Shown here piece by piece: positions 6,871 to 15,600 of a stretch of 25,036 nucleotides of DNA (its first letter is position 1; every line of letters begins with the position of its first letter). Source of the stretch: UBA1723 sp045642085 (GTDB taxonomy: Bacteria > Bacteroidota > Bacteroidia > Bacteroidales > Paludibacteraceae). Position numbers and translations under genes: made by a program. The notes under the pieces were generated by a model that made no database searches, was not told the DNA's origin, and saw only the letters and a list, made by a program, of their open reading frames with translations. The stretch covers positions 1 to 25,036 of the forward strand of contig JAZUIF010000123.1 of NCBI GenBank assembly GCA_045642085.1, in the 5' to 3' direction.

Positions 6871-8147
6871 TAAATAAAAACATAATAAGGCAATGTATAA
6901 TAGACAAACGTGAGGAGATTGCGTCTCTTGATGTTGTTGAAAGACCATTCGAATTTGAGAAAAATGCAAATTATGTGTTTGTTGGGCTTCGTCGTGTCGG
7001 GAAAACATATATCTTATATCAACGTTTGAATCAGTTGTTGCGAGATGGAGTCGACAGAAAGAATATTTTGTTTGTTAACTTCGAGGATGAACGTTTGTCT
7101 GAGATGCAGGCTGACGATCTTAATTTAATATTGGAAGTCCACTATGAGATGTCTGGTTCGGATACAAAACCGATTCTATTTTTTGATGAGATTCAAAATG
7201 TTCCACATTGGGATAAATTTGTGAGACGTCTGGCGGATGCCAAATATACAATATATGTGACTGGAAGCAATGCAAAGATGTTGAGTAGCGACGTCGCGAC
7301 AACATTGGGAGGAAGATTTCTTATCTGTGATATTTTCCCGTATTCTTTTGAAGAACATCTAAAAGCAAAGAATGTGGATGTGGCTGAAGATTGGAGATAT
7401 TCCACTATTCGATATTCCAGGATGAATGCTTTGTTCTCTGAATATTTTAAGTTCGGAGGATTGCCTGAAATTGTGAATTTTAAGGACAAACGATCTATGC
7501 TTCAGAGCCTATATCAGAAAATATATTTAGGTGATATATGTGCTCGCAACAATATTCGCAATTCCAAAGTCATGGGATTGATTATAAAAAAACTGGCTGA
7601 AAGTGTTAAACAGCCGACTTCTCTTAACAGATTGCAAAATATTATCAAGTCGACGGGACACTCCGTTACCGTAAACACTGTGAGCGAGTATATCTCGTAT
7701 GCGGTGGATTCGTGGCTTATTTTGCCTATTGAAAATGGGTATGCTAAAACGGGAGAACGTGAGAATGTAAAGAAATACTACTTCATAGATAATGGTATAT
7801 TGAATCTATTTTTAGTAGATTCAGATACTTCTTTGTTGGAGAACATAGTCGCTGTCACATTGTGCAAGAAATATGGTAGAGAAAATGTTGTCTATTTAAG
7901 AGGGGAGAAAGAAATAGATTTTTATGTATCTGAAATCAACACTGCTATACAGGTGTCTTATTCAATTAAAGATGATGTGACGAGAAAAAGGGAAGTAAGT
8001 GCTTTATGTCGCTATGCTTCCTCGTCTCAAAGTGTCAAGTCTATGATTATCACTTGGGATGAAAATGAAAAAATAATAGAAGACGGAGTTGACATAGAAG
8101 TTATTTCTGTTTTGGATTGGATTATGGGTATTGATCGTCAAAGCTAA
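6864..8147 (+). CDS. AAA_14/DUF4143 family ATPase (ATPase 2)
   Basis: A 427-residue predicted cytoplasmic ATPase. Walker A is GLRRVGKT (41-48), Walker B ILFFDEIQ (104-111) and a sensor-like VTGSNAKML follows (132-140). The middle is helical with LGGRFLICDIFPYSFEEHL (148-166), typical of this group, then a probable winged-helix region (about 240-290) and YYFIDNGILNLF (305-316). The C-terminal domain has GEKEIDFYV (347-355), but the usual ExK is replaced by AIQVSYS (361-367). The nuclease-like site seen in ATPases 1 and 3 is therefore probably inactive here. The function of this family is not established. The membrane-protein gene starts 27 bases after its stop, so the two may be co-transcribed. 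Confidence 0.88.
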   Translation: MSVNKNIIRQCIIDKREEIASLDVVERPFEFEKNANYVFVGLRRVGKTYILYQRLNQLLRDGVDRKNILFVNFEDERLSEMQADDLNLILEVHYEMSGSDTKPILFFDEIQNVPHWDKFVRRLADAKYTIYVTGSNAKMLSSDVATTLGGRFLICDIFPYSFEEHLKAKNVDVAEDWRYSTIRYSRMNALFSEYFKFGGLPEIVNFKDKRSMLQSLYQKIYLGDICARNNIRNSKVMGLIIKKLAESVKQPTSLNRLQNIIKSTGHSVTVNTVSEYISYAVDSWLILPIENGYAKTGERENVKKYYFIDNGILNLFLVDSDTSLLENIVAVTLCKKYGRENVVYLRGEKEIDFYVSEINTAIQVSYSIKDDVTRKREVSALCRYASSSQSVKSMIITWDENEKIIEDGVDIEVISVLDWIMGIDRQS

Positions 8148-8174
8148 AAAACTTTGCATTCGCAAGATAAATTT

Positions 8175-8720
8175 ATGGAAATTTTAAATATAATAACTGC
8201 GATAGGATTTGCGGCAATGTCCGTTTACATTGTCGGCTTTCTGTTTGAGTTCCGATTCATTCCACAAAGTTTGAGTATCACAGCTGAATACTCCAGAAGA
8301 TATACATGGTGGAAAATCACAATCTGCACGGTCATGGGTTGGTTGTCGTTCTGGTTCCCGACTGTTTATCCATTCACAGAGTATTCGTATTGGTCAATAA
8401 TGCCGTCGCTCGGAGTGCTTGGCCTTGCCCTTGCTGGATATTATTCCTATCATCCGGGCGACGAGACAAAATTAGAATTGGCGGTACACAAGACGGGTTC
8501 ATTCCTTGGAAGTGCTTGCGTCTGTTTATTCTATATAATCGTTTTGGAGCAATATTTTGTATGGGCGGTTTTAGGAATAGGATTGGTGTTGGGCTTGCTG
8601 ATAAAAGGAAAACGATTGGATTTTCCGGATAGTAATTCTGTATTGTTTTGGGAAGAGATTGGAATAATCTTCATTATCCAATATGATGTTGTCTTAAGGA
8701 TATTGCCGTTGTTTGAATAA
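8175..8720 (+). CDS. hypothetical integral membrane protein
   Basis: I do not recognise this 181-residue protein. It is strongly hydrophobic with about six likely membrane segments: residues about 3-25 (ITAIGFAAMSVYIVGFLF), the WKITICTVMGWLSFWF stretch, PSLGVLGLALAGYYSY, SACVCLFYIIVL, WAVLGIGLVLGLLI, and a last one near the C-terminus (IGIIFIIQYDVVLRILPLF). A charged HPGDETKLELAVHK loop lies in the middle. I chose the ATG at 8175; an in-frame TTG at 8154 would add seven polar residues. It follows ATPase 2 closely on the same strand, so a functional link is possible but not shown. Confidence 0.7.
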   Translation: MEILNIITAIGFAAMSVYIVGFLFEFRFIPQSLSITAEYSRRYTWWKITICTVMGWLSFWFPTVYPFTEYSYWSIMPSLGVLGLALAGYYSYHPGDETKLELAVHKTGSFLGSACVCLFYIIVLEQYFVWAVLGIGLVLGLLIKGKRLDFPDSNSVLFWEEIGIIFIIQYDVVLRILPLFE

Positions 8721-8740
8721 GCATCTGATAGATTTTGTTT

Positions 8741-8776
8741 GGAGATTATGAACGTGACAACTGCTATATAATCTCC
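8741..8776. repeat. 9-bp inverted repeat
   Basis: GGAGATTAT (8741-8749) and ATAATCTCC (8768-8776) are perfect complements separated by 18 bases, just after the membrane-protein gene. There is no T-run, so it does not look like a terminator. Confidence 0.5.
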
Positions 8777-8809
8777 TGAAATCACAAAGAGAATTAGGTG
8801 ATAAATGCC

Positions 8810-8858
8810 GATAATGGTACGATAACTCGTCAAAAAATCGAGTTATCGTACCATTATC
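8810..8858. repeat. perfect 20-bp-arm inverted repeat upstream of ATPase 3
   Basis: The left arm at 8810-8829 (GATAATGGTAC...ACTCG) and the right arm at 8839-8858 (CGAGT...GTACCATTATC) are exact complements over 20 bases with a 9-base loop (TCAAAAAAT). A short T-run (TTGTTTTTT) follows, so it could terminate the membrane-protein transcript. It also covers the expected -33 region of the ATPase 3 promoter (-7 box at 8872), and so could act as an operator. Confidence 0.85.
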
Positions 8859-8871
8859 ATTGTTTTTTGCT

Positions 8872-8879
8872 TATTTTTG
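8872..8879 (+). promoter_or_regulatory. -7 box for ATPase 3
   Basis: TATTTTTG matches TAnnTTTG, 18 bases before the ATG at 8898. The -33 region is occupied by the inverted repeat and no clear TTTG is seen there, which may mean activator or repressor control. Confidence 0.5.
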
Positions 8880-8897
8880 TAAAAAATCATAAGTGTT

Positions 8898-10328
8898 ATG
8901 ACTCATTATAAGTCTACTATAGTTGGCAGAATAAAAGAACAGGATTATTTGAATGACTGTAATAATTCAGGAAAAGCTGAATTTATTGCGGTCTATGGAA
9001 GACGTCGTGTTGGGAAGACTTATTTGGTCAAAAATTTCTATGAGGAAAAATTTGATTTCTATACATCAGGAATTTATGGACTGAATAAAAAGGATCAGCT
9101 TAAAAATTTTTCGAGTCAGTTGGCTAGGTACTCTGGGCATACACCGTCAAAGTTTGACGATTGGTTTGATGCGTTTAATGCACTGAGAGATTATTTGGGA
9201 ACTCTTAAAGACAAAGAAAGAATCATTGTTTTTATCGATGAACTTCCATGGCATGACACTCCTAAATCGAATTTTACGCGAGCTCTTGAGGGATTTTGGA
9301 ATATGTGGGGTGCAGATCAGCATAATCTCAAACTGATAGTCTGTGGCTCTGCTACTACTTGGATGACTAATAAGTTGTTGGGAGATAAAGGAGGGTTACA
9401 TAATAGAGTCACTAGAAGAATAAAACTTAATTCATTTTCTCTAAAAGAAACAGAGTCTTTTTTACAATCAATAGGAATAGAGTGGGATCGTCAACAAATT
9501 ATGGATGCTTACATGGCACTTGGTGGTACCCCTTTCTATTTGAATTTGTTGAAAAAAGATAAAAGCATTATTCAGAATATTGATTATTTGTTTTTTTCAG
9601 AGGACGCTCCTTTGAGAGATGAATATAATCTTCTTTATAGATCACTATTCAATGATGCGGTGACTTACCGTAGGATAACGGAATTGTTGTCGAATAAAGG
9701 TAAAGGTCTGACAAGAAAGGAGATTGTGACAGAATTGAAGTTGACAGATAGTGGCAAGTTGACTGAGATTTTAGAGAATCTTGAAAGTTGTGATTTTATA
9801 AGAAGTTATTCTGCATTCGGGAAGAATACACGTGATATTTTATATCAGCTTAATGATTTGTATATACTATTTTATTACAGATTTGTAAAAGGTAGTAAAA
9901 ATAAAAATGAGCATACTTGGAGTGAGATGAGTGATGGGAAAAGGAATGCTTGGGCTGGACTCGCTTTTGAACAATTGTGTTTACGTCATATAGCGCAAAT
10001 AAAAGACACATTGGGAATTGATGGTATTTCTAGTGATGTCTGTTCTTGGACCTATTCTGACAGTAATCAATGTGCTCAGATTGATTTGGTAATCGATCGT
10101 TCTGATAGAATCATTAATCTATGTGAAATGAAGTATTGTAGTGATGAGTATGAAATCACAAAAGAGTATGATGAGAAATTGCAGAGAAGAAAAGAATTGT
10201 TTAGGTCAAAAGTAAAAACAACCAAAACATTACATCTTACTATGGTTTCTCCAAACGGAATAAAACTTAACAAATATAGTGGAAAAATTAATAGCCAGAT
10301 AATGGCAAAAGATTTGTTTTGTTTCTGA
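8898..10328 (+). CDS. archaeal ATPase/DUF234 family protein (ATPase 3)
   Basis: A 476-residue protein of the archaeal-ATPase (PF01637-like) plus DUF234 type. It begins with STIVGR (6-11) and has Walker A GRRRVGKT (34-41), Walker B IIVFIDELPW (109-118) and sensor-like LIVCGSATTWM (146-156). MALGGTPFYLNLL (206-218) is family-typical. A winged helix is likely at about 258-303 (LTRKEIVTELKLTDSGKLTE). The C-terminal domain carries AQIDLVIDR (393-401) and NLCEMKY (407-413), giving the D...ExK pattern of PD-(D/E)XK nucleases. It is the intact paralogue of the deleted gene at 365-738. Biological role unknown; a nucleic-acid role is inferred from the domains. It is AT-rich and ends at a shared terminator with the opposing GH16 gene. 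Confidence 0.88.
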   Translation: MTHYKSTIVGRIKEQDYLNDCNNSGKAEFIAVYGRRRVGKTYLVKNFYEEKFDFYTSGIYGLNKKDQLKNFSSQLARYSGHTPSKFDDWFDAFNALRDYLGTLKDKERIIVFIDELPWHDTPKSNFTRALEGFWNMWGADQHNLKLIVCGSATTWMTNKLLGDKGGLHNRVTRRIKLNSFSLKETESFLQSIGIEWDRQQIMDAYMALGGTPFYLNLLKKDKSIIQNIDYLFFSEDAPLRDEYNLLYRSLFNDAVTYRRITELLSNKGKGLTRKEIVTELKLTDSGKLTEILENLESCDFIRSYSAFGKNTRDILYQLNDLYILFYYRFVKGSKNKNEHTWSEMSDGKRNAWAGLAFEQLCLRHIAQIKDTLGIDGISSDVCSWTYSDSNQCAQIDLVIDRSDRIINLCEMKYCSDEYEITKEYDEKLQRRKELFRSKVKTTKTLHLTMVSPNGIKLNKYSGKINSQIMAKDLFCF

Positions 10329-10331
10329 CAA

Positions 10332-10363
10332 AAAATCCCGGCTCACAACTGAGTCGGGATTTT
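10332..10363. terminator. bidirectional terminator between ATPase 3 and GH16
   Basis: AAAATCCCG (10332-10340) pairs with CGGGATTTT (10355-10363). The stem continues through a G·T pair and CTCA/TGAG to a CAAC loop. The converging genes end on either side. Its core (ATCCCG/CGGGAT) is the same as in the terminator after carB. Confidence 0.85.
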
Positions 10364-10383
10364 CTTGTTTTAATCGTTGTCGT

Positions 10384-11988
10384 TTATTGCAAAACTACCG
10401 GATATGCTTTGCCTTCAATAAGAACGTAGTAGATACTAGGAGTTAGGAATGAAGCGTTGAGTGTATTGTCGACAGATAATCTGCCTTCTGCTACAATCAT
10501 TCCATTTGCATTGATGATCTGATAAGCGGTGCCTGCGTCGACACCAACCACCTGGATGCCATTCTTTGTGGAATAGACTGCAATGTTGTCTCCTGCAATC
10601 TGCTCAACTGATGTCGGTTCGTTGATAGTGAAGTTAGTAGAGTTATAACAACCATTTGCGTCTCTTACATTCATCAAGTGTTCGCCTACTTCAACATCAC
10701 GGAATTCATTTGACTCTCCAAACATACCTCTGTCTAATGCAAATGTATAAGGGGCGGTACCTTTGCTCTCATCCATCAACACAACTACGTCTTTTGGTCC
10801 GATACTATCTATTGATGCAATTTCAGGACGAGAAGCAATTTTGACTAAGGATGTCTTTTCGATTGATTGAGCAAACTCTCCCTCATCTTTACGGTATGTC
10901 ATCTCAGTTGCGATTTTGACAAACTCTTTGTTGCTGGTTGGTGTTATCGTCAAATTGATAAGACCATTGCCGTATACCAACGCCTGAGACATGTCTGCAT
11001 AAATGTGATTGCCAGAGTCGTCAATCTCATAAACGTTGATTGTCAACTTGTCTGGATAAAGGAGTGCACCTGTTCCAGTAGTGTCTATTGTGATTCCTAC
11101 ACTGCTTCCTTCACAGATGGTTTCTTCAGCAGATGCGTTGAGGCTCAACACACCATCTACAGGAGTCTCCTCAACCTCACCATATTCATACACGCGTACA
11201 TAGTCGACAAGCATACGCTGTGGGAAGATACCGTCGTCGATACCTTGCTCACCTCCCCAACCGCCACCGACGGCGATGTTGAGAAGAAGGTGGAAGCGTT
11301 TGTCGTATGGCCACTCTTTGTATGATTTATGCTCATTATTGAATCTGAACACCACCTCGCCATCAAGGAAGAAGATCACTTTCTCTGCATCCCATTCCAT
11401 GCTATAGATATGCCAGTTTTGGCTTGGTGAAGATGTAGTGACTGTATTTCCCTTGTTGGTGCCATTTTTGTGGTTGTAAGCCTCAGTGTGGATATTGCAG
11501 TGGATTTTATTAGGGTCGAAGCCGACATTCTCCATGATGTCAAGTTCTCCTGAGTTAGGCCATCCACCGTAAGTGTCGTCAGTCGACAACATCCAGATTG
11601 CAGGCCACATACCGCGACCCGTCGGCAATAGAGCCTTTACCTCTACCTTACCGTAGAGCCAGTCGCCCTTACCTTTAGTGAGCAGACGAGCAGAAGTATA
11701 CTGCTTTGTCTCCCCGTCGCCATACCATTGATATGCCTCTTTACGAGCTTCGATGATCAAATTGCCATCTTCTACCCATGCGTTTTTATTCTCTGCAGGA
11801 GTGTAATTCTGGGCCTCGTTGTTTCCCCAGTCCCAATTATTTCCTTGAGTGTCGAACGACCATTTTGAATTGTCTGGAGCACCGGAATAGTCGAACTCAT
11901 CGTTCCAAACCAATTTCCAGTCTTGCTTTCCATAGAGGAGTGAGCAACATAGTGTTGTGCAAACAGTTAAAAGTAGTTTTTTTACCAT
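10384..11988 (-). CDS. secreted GH16 beta-glucanase (laminarinase-like) with type IX tail
   Basis: A 534-residue exported glycoside hydrolase. A signal peptide covers roughly residues 1-20 (MVKKLLLTVCTTLCCSLLYG). Residues 24-270 are a GH16 fold: WKLVWNDEFDYSG, TSARL, MWPAIWML, the catalytic GELDIMEN with Glu148 (nucleophile), Asp150 and Glu153 (acid/base), LLLNIAVGGGWGG and MLVDYVRVYEY. It should hydrolyse beta-1,3 or mixed-linkage glucans; the exact linkage is not readable. Residues about 280-460 are beta-rich repeats, one resembling a SprB-type repeat (APYTFALDRG...VRDANGCY). Residues 465-534 resemble a type IX secretion C-terminal domain (IINANGMIVAEGRL...YYVLIEGKAYPVVL). The gene is alone, facing away from the PL11 lyase gene. 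Confidence 0.92.
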   Translation of the reverse strand: MVKKLLLTVCTTLCCSLLYGKQDWKLVWNDEFDYSGAPDNSKWSFDTQGNNWDWGNNEAQNYTPAENKNAWVEDGNLIIEARKEAYQWYGDGETKQYTSARLLTKGKGDWLYGKVEVKALLPTGRGMWPAIWMLSTDDTYGGWPNSGELDIMENVGFDPNKIHCNIHTEAYNHKNGTNKGNTVTTSSPSQNWHIYSMEWDAEKVIFFLDGEVVFRFNNEHKSYKEWPYDKRFHLLLNIAVGGGWGGEQGIDDGIFPQRMLVDYVRVYEYGEVEETPVDGVLSLNASAEETICEGSSVGITIDTTGTGALLYPDKLTINVYEIDDSGNHIYADMSQALVYGNGLINLTITPTSNKEFVKIATEMTYRKDEGEFAQSIEKTSLVKIASRPEIASIDSIGPKDVVVLMDESKGTAPYTFALDRGMFGESNEFRDVEVGEHLMNVRDANGCYNSTNFTINEPTSVEQIAGDNIAVYSTKNGIQVVGVDAGTAYQIINANGMIVAEGRLSVDNTLNASFLTPSIYYVLIEGKAYPVVLQ

Positions 11989-12034
11989 ATAAGATACTTT
12001 AATGAGTTTAGATGTTTTCTTTTTTTATTTGATA

Positions 12035-12042
12035 CAAAAGTA
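12035..12042 (-). promoter_or_regulatory. -7 box for GH16
   Basis: On the minus strand this reads TACTTTTG, matching TAnnTTTG, 47 bases before the GH16 start. The -33 element is not clear. Confidence 0.5.
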
Positions 12043-12169
12043 GTGATATAATTTCTAATACGTATGGATTAAATTCGACTATAAACTGATAGAATCCTTT
12101 TTATGAATAGATTTACCCGATTTTGTTCATTCAAAAATAGATTGGTAGGCATGGACAGAAAAGAATACA

Positions 12170-12342
12170 TTAGGTATAAAAAACAGAAATATTAGGTGAT
12201 AAAAAACTCTATTTGCTGAAAAAAATCAGAGAAAGTTAGGTTATAAAATTTAGATTTAGGCTCAAATTTGTGGATTGTTGGGTAATAAAATGGCTAAAAT
12301 TAGGGTATAAATAACAAAAGTTAGGTAAAAAAAACGCGCGAC
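12170..12342. repeat. eight tandem 22-bp repeats (TTAGGTnATAAAA type)
   Basis: Units start at 12170, 12192, 12214, 12236, 12256, 12278, 12300 and 12321, giving spacings of 22, 22, 22, 20, 22, 22 and 21. Most begin TTAGGT or a one-base variant followed by ATAAAA; the unit at 12214 is badly decayed. The period is about two helical turns and is not a multiple of three, so the array is non-coding. It lies between the divergent GH16 and PL11 genes and runs directly into the winged-helix remnant at 12325. The rest of the gap (12043-12169 and 12511-12559) shows nothing I recognise. Confidence 0.85.
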
Positions 12343-12510
12343 AACATAATCTCAGTGTTGAGGGAGAACCCGTCCTTGTCGAAGGAGGCTGTCGCCAGAA
12401 TAATCGGAAAATCAAGCAAAACGGTCGAATGGCATATAAAAAAATTGGTAGACGAAGGTTTGGTTAGGCATGTAGGTGCAAATAAAAACGGACATTGGGA
12501 GTTTTTATGA
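12325..12510 (+). pseudogene. winged-helix C-terminal remnant (no start codon)
   Basis: An open frame from after a TAG at 12322 to a TGA at 12508-12510 encodes about 61 residues with no ATG, GTG or TTG near its beginning. It reads ...RDNIISVLRENPSL, then SKEAVARIIGKSSKTVEWHI, then KKLVDEGLVRHVGANKNGHWEFL. This is a clear winged-helix domain of the kind found at the C-terminus of AlbA_2/ATP-binding putative regulators and some Fic proteins, where the final G-W-x-h is typical. The front of the gene is missing, so this looks like a deletion remnant directly abutting the 22-bp repeat array. The exact parent family is uncertain. Confidence 0.75.
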
Positions 12511-12559
12511 GTTTTTTACTGATTTGAAACAAAAATCCATAAAAATAGAATTTTTTTTG

Positions 12560-12591
12560 TTTGTCTTATTCGTGATTAAGATATACTTTAG
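12560..12591 (+). promoter_or_regulatory. promoter of the PL11 lyase gene
   Basis: TTTG (12560-12563) and TACTTTAG (12584-12591, one mismatch to TAnnTTTG), 20 bases apart. This predicts a leader of about 45 bases ending in AAAAGGG shortly before the ATG. Confidence 0.5.
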
Positions 12592-12644
12592 TCGGAGCAA
12601 AAGGAAATAACACATTATTTATTAACTACAAAAGGGTTTATATT

Positions 12645-15600
12645 ATGAAAACATTTACAAGAATATTCAGCATAATTATGCTCCTTTTTTGTTCCGTGTC
12701 TTTGTTCTCAGCGACAAAGCAGATGGAATATCTTGATCGTGGCGTTGTTGCTGTAAAGGTCAATAATGGTGTTTATGTCAGTTGGCGTTATCTTGGTACG
12801 GATAATCCTTCGGTTGGATTCAATATCTATCGAGATGGTGTAAAGGTAAATGATACACCTATTACCACAAAAACAAATTACGTAGACGCTAATGGAACTG
12901 CAACTTCTAAATACGTTATCAAATCGGTTTTGAATAATAAGGAGGTTGATGCTTCTGATGCTATCACTCCGTGGGCTCAGCAGTATAAGACCTTGACATT
13001 GAAGCGTCCTGGCAGTATCTACACTCCCAATGATATGAGTGTTGGCGACGTGGATGGCGACGGTCAGTATGAACTTTTTGTGAAGTGGGATCCGTCTAAT
13101 CAGAAGGATAACTCACAGGATGGTGTTACAGACAAGGTCTATATCGATTGCTACCGTTTGGATGGTACTTTCTTGTGGAGAATAGACCTTGGAATCAATA
13201 TTCGTGCTGGTGCTCACTACACTCAATTCCAGGTTTTTGATTTTGATGGTGATGGAAAGTGTGAGATGGTCTGCAAAACAGCTCCCGGTACAAAAGATGG
13301 AAAGGGAAAGAATGTGATCATGGGTAGTGATAATCCAAACGCTGATTATAGAAACGAAAAAGGTTATATTTTGAGTGGACCAGAATACCTTACTTTGTTT
13401 GATGGTGCGACAGGTGCAGAACTACATACTATAGCTTATAATCCAGGTCGTGGCAACGTTTCTAACAAGTCGACATGGGGAGACTCCTATGGTAACCGTT
13501 GTGATCGTTTCCTTGCCTGCACTGCTTACTTGGATGGCGTTCATCCAAGTGTCGTGATGTGTCGTGGCTACTACACACAATCCAACTTGGTTGCTTACGA
13601 TGTAAAGGATAAGAAGTTGGTTATGCGTTGGGAGCATCATTCCACTACATCTGGTCAGGGAGCTTACGGTGAAGGTTTCCACAACTTGACTTCAGCTGAT
13701 GTGGACGGCGATGGAAAGGATGAGGTCATTTATGGTTCTGCTTGTATTGATGATGATGGAAAACTTTACTACCGCACTGGATTCGGACATGGTGATGCTA
13801 TGCACGTTTCTGATTTGGATCCAGAGAGACCAGGTCTTGAAGGATGGTTTGTGCATGAAGAGGGTGACGCTAAGTATGCTCACGAACTTCGTGATTTGAA
13901 GACAGGTAAGGTCATTTTCGGTATGGACGGAACAGGTAAGGATAACGGACGTGGTTTGTCTGCCGATATCGATGCAAGTCATAAGGGATTTGAGTGTTGG
14001 AGCTCACAAAGTGCAGGTGTGCTTGATTGCAAAGGAAATGTGATCTCAACTAAAAAGCCATCTGTCAACTTCAGAATCTATTGGGATGGAGACCTTCAGG
14101 ACGAGTTGCTTGATGGAACTTCTTGTGACAAGTGGAATGGCAATGGCACAACAAACTTGATTACATTCAAAGGTAATTCAATCAATGGAACAAAGAATGT
14201 TCCAAACCTATGTGCAGATATCTTTGGCGACTGGCGCGAGGAGGTTATCTTCCAGGATGGCGACAAGATCTATATCTACACCACTACTATCGAGTCGAAG
14301 TACCGTCTACATACATTGATGCACGATGCTGTTTATCGTTGTGGTGTGGCTTGGCAGAACACCTCTTATAACCAGCCTCCTCATCTTGGATTCTATATTG
14401 GCGACGGTGTGGATAAGATCTCTCAACCAGATATCTTCACTCCTGGTCATGAAACTCCTACAGTTGCTACACTATCTGTAGATGGAGAATTGAATCCAGA
14501 ATTGTTACCTGGTGAGGCATATTCTATCTCTTTCACATATGGAGGAACAGCTACAGGAGTTGAGGTTTCGACATTGCCAAATGGTTTGGTGGCGACAACA
14601 AACGGAAATAAGACAACAATCTCAGGAACACCTACAGAGACTGGCTCATTCACAATCGAAACAAAGGGAGGCGATAATGTAGTTTCATATACAGTGAAGG
14701 TTGCTCAGGTGAATGGAGAATTGAAACGTGTTGCTTATGTGACAGACCCTACAAATGCCAACTATAAGAACGATAAGATTCTTTCAATGTTGAAGGGCCA
14801 GAAAGATCTTTATATCAGAGAATTCTATGCTGATAAAGTGAATCCAGACCTCTCATTGTTTGATATGGTTTTGATTAGTGAGGTTACTCCGTCCACAGCT
14901 CCAATCATGGCACGCTTAAAGGGTATCAGCAAACCGATGCTTTCAATGAAAGTGCATGGATATAAAGTTGCCAACGGTGCATGGGGTTGGGCTGCGACAG
15001 GATATGGAGACAACACTGTAGCCACAACAATCACAGTCAGCGATGCGATGAAGAGTCATCCGATGTTTAAGGATGTGACATTTGCCGATGGAAATGATAT
15101 TCAGGTTGTTTCTGCAGTCGACACAAAGGCAATCACTTATATGAATCCAGAGTCGTTCACAGAGGCTAACGCAAAAATTTCATCTATCGCTACAGTGAAA
15201 GACGAGACAAATCAGGTATCGATTTTGGAGATTGCTGAAGGCGGAACAATCAATGGAACAACAATTCCAAACAAGTATATCCAGATCGGATTGAACAGTA
15301 GCTCATATGGTAATCTCACAGAGGATGGACTTTCAATTGTTAAGAATGCCTGCTTCTATTTGATGGGAATGATCAGTGATCCATCAGGAGAGACATCTGT
15401 TTTGAACACACAGATGAATGTGATTTGCTATCCAAATCCAGCTACTGAACGTATCAATTTGAATATAGAATCTGTTGGTAACCAATCGTTGACAATCTCA
15501 CTATACGATATGCTTGGCAGAACTGTTTACATTAATAATGTAGACGTAAATCAAGGAAGCAACATTGTGGTAATAGAGAGAAACAATGGATGGAATGGAC

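Noticed and set aside
12170..12342. 22-bp array as a CRISPR
   Set aside because: Units are contiguous with no unique spacers, and no cas genes are nearby. The 32- and 33-bp arrays fail for the same reason.
12170..12510. 22-bp array plus winged helix as a plasmid replication origin
   Set aside because: The winged helix does not resemble a Rep initiator and the surroundings are chromosomal; kept only as a remote alternative.
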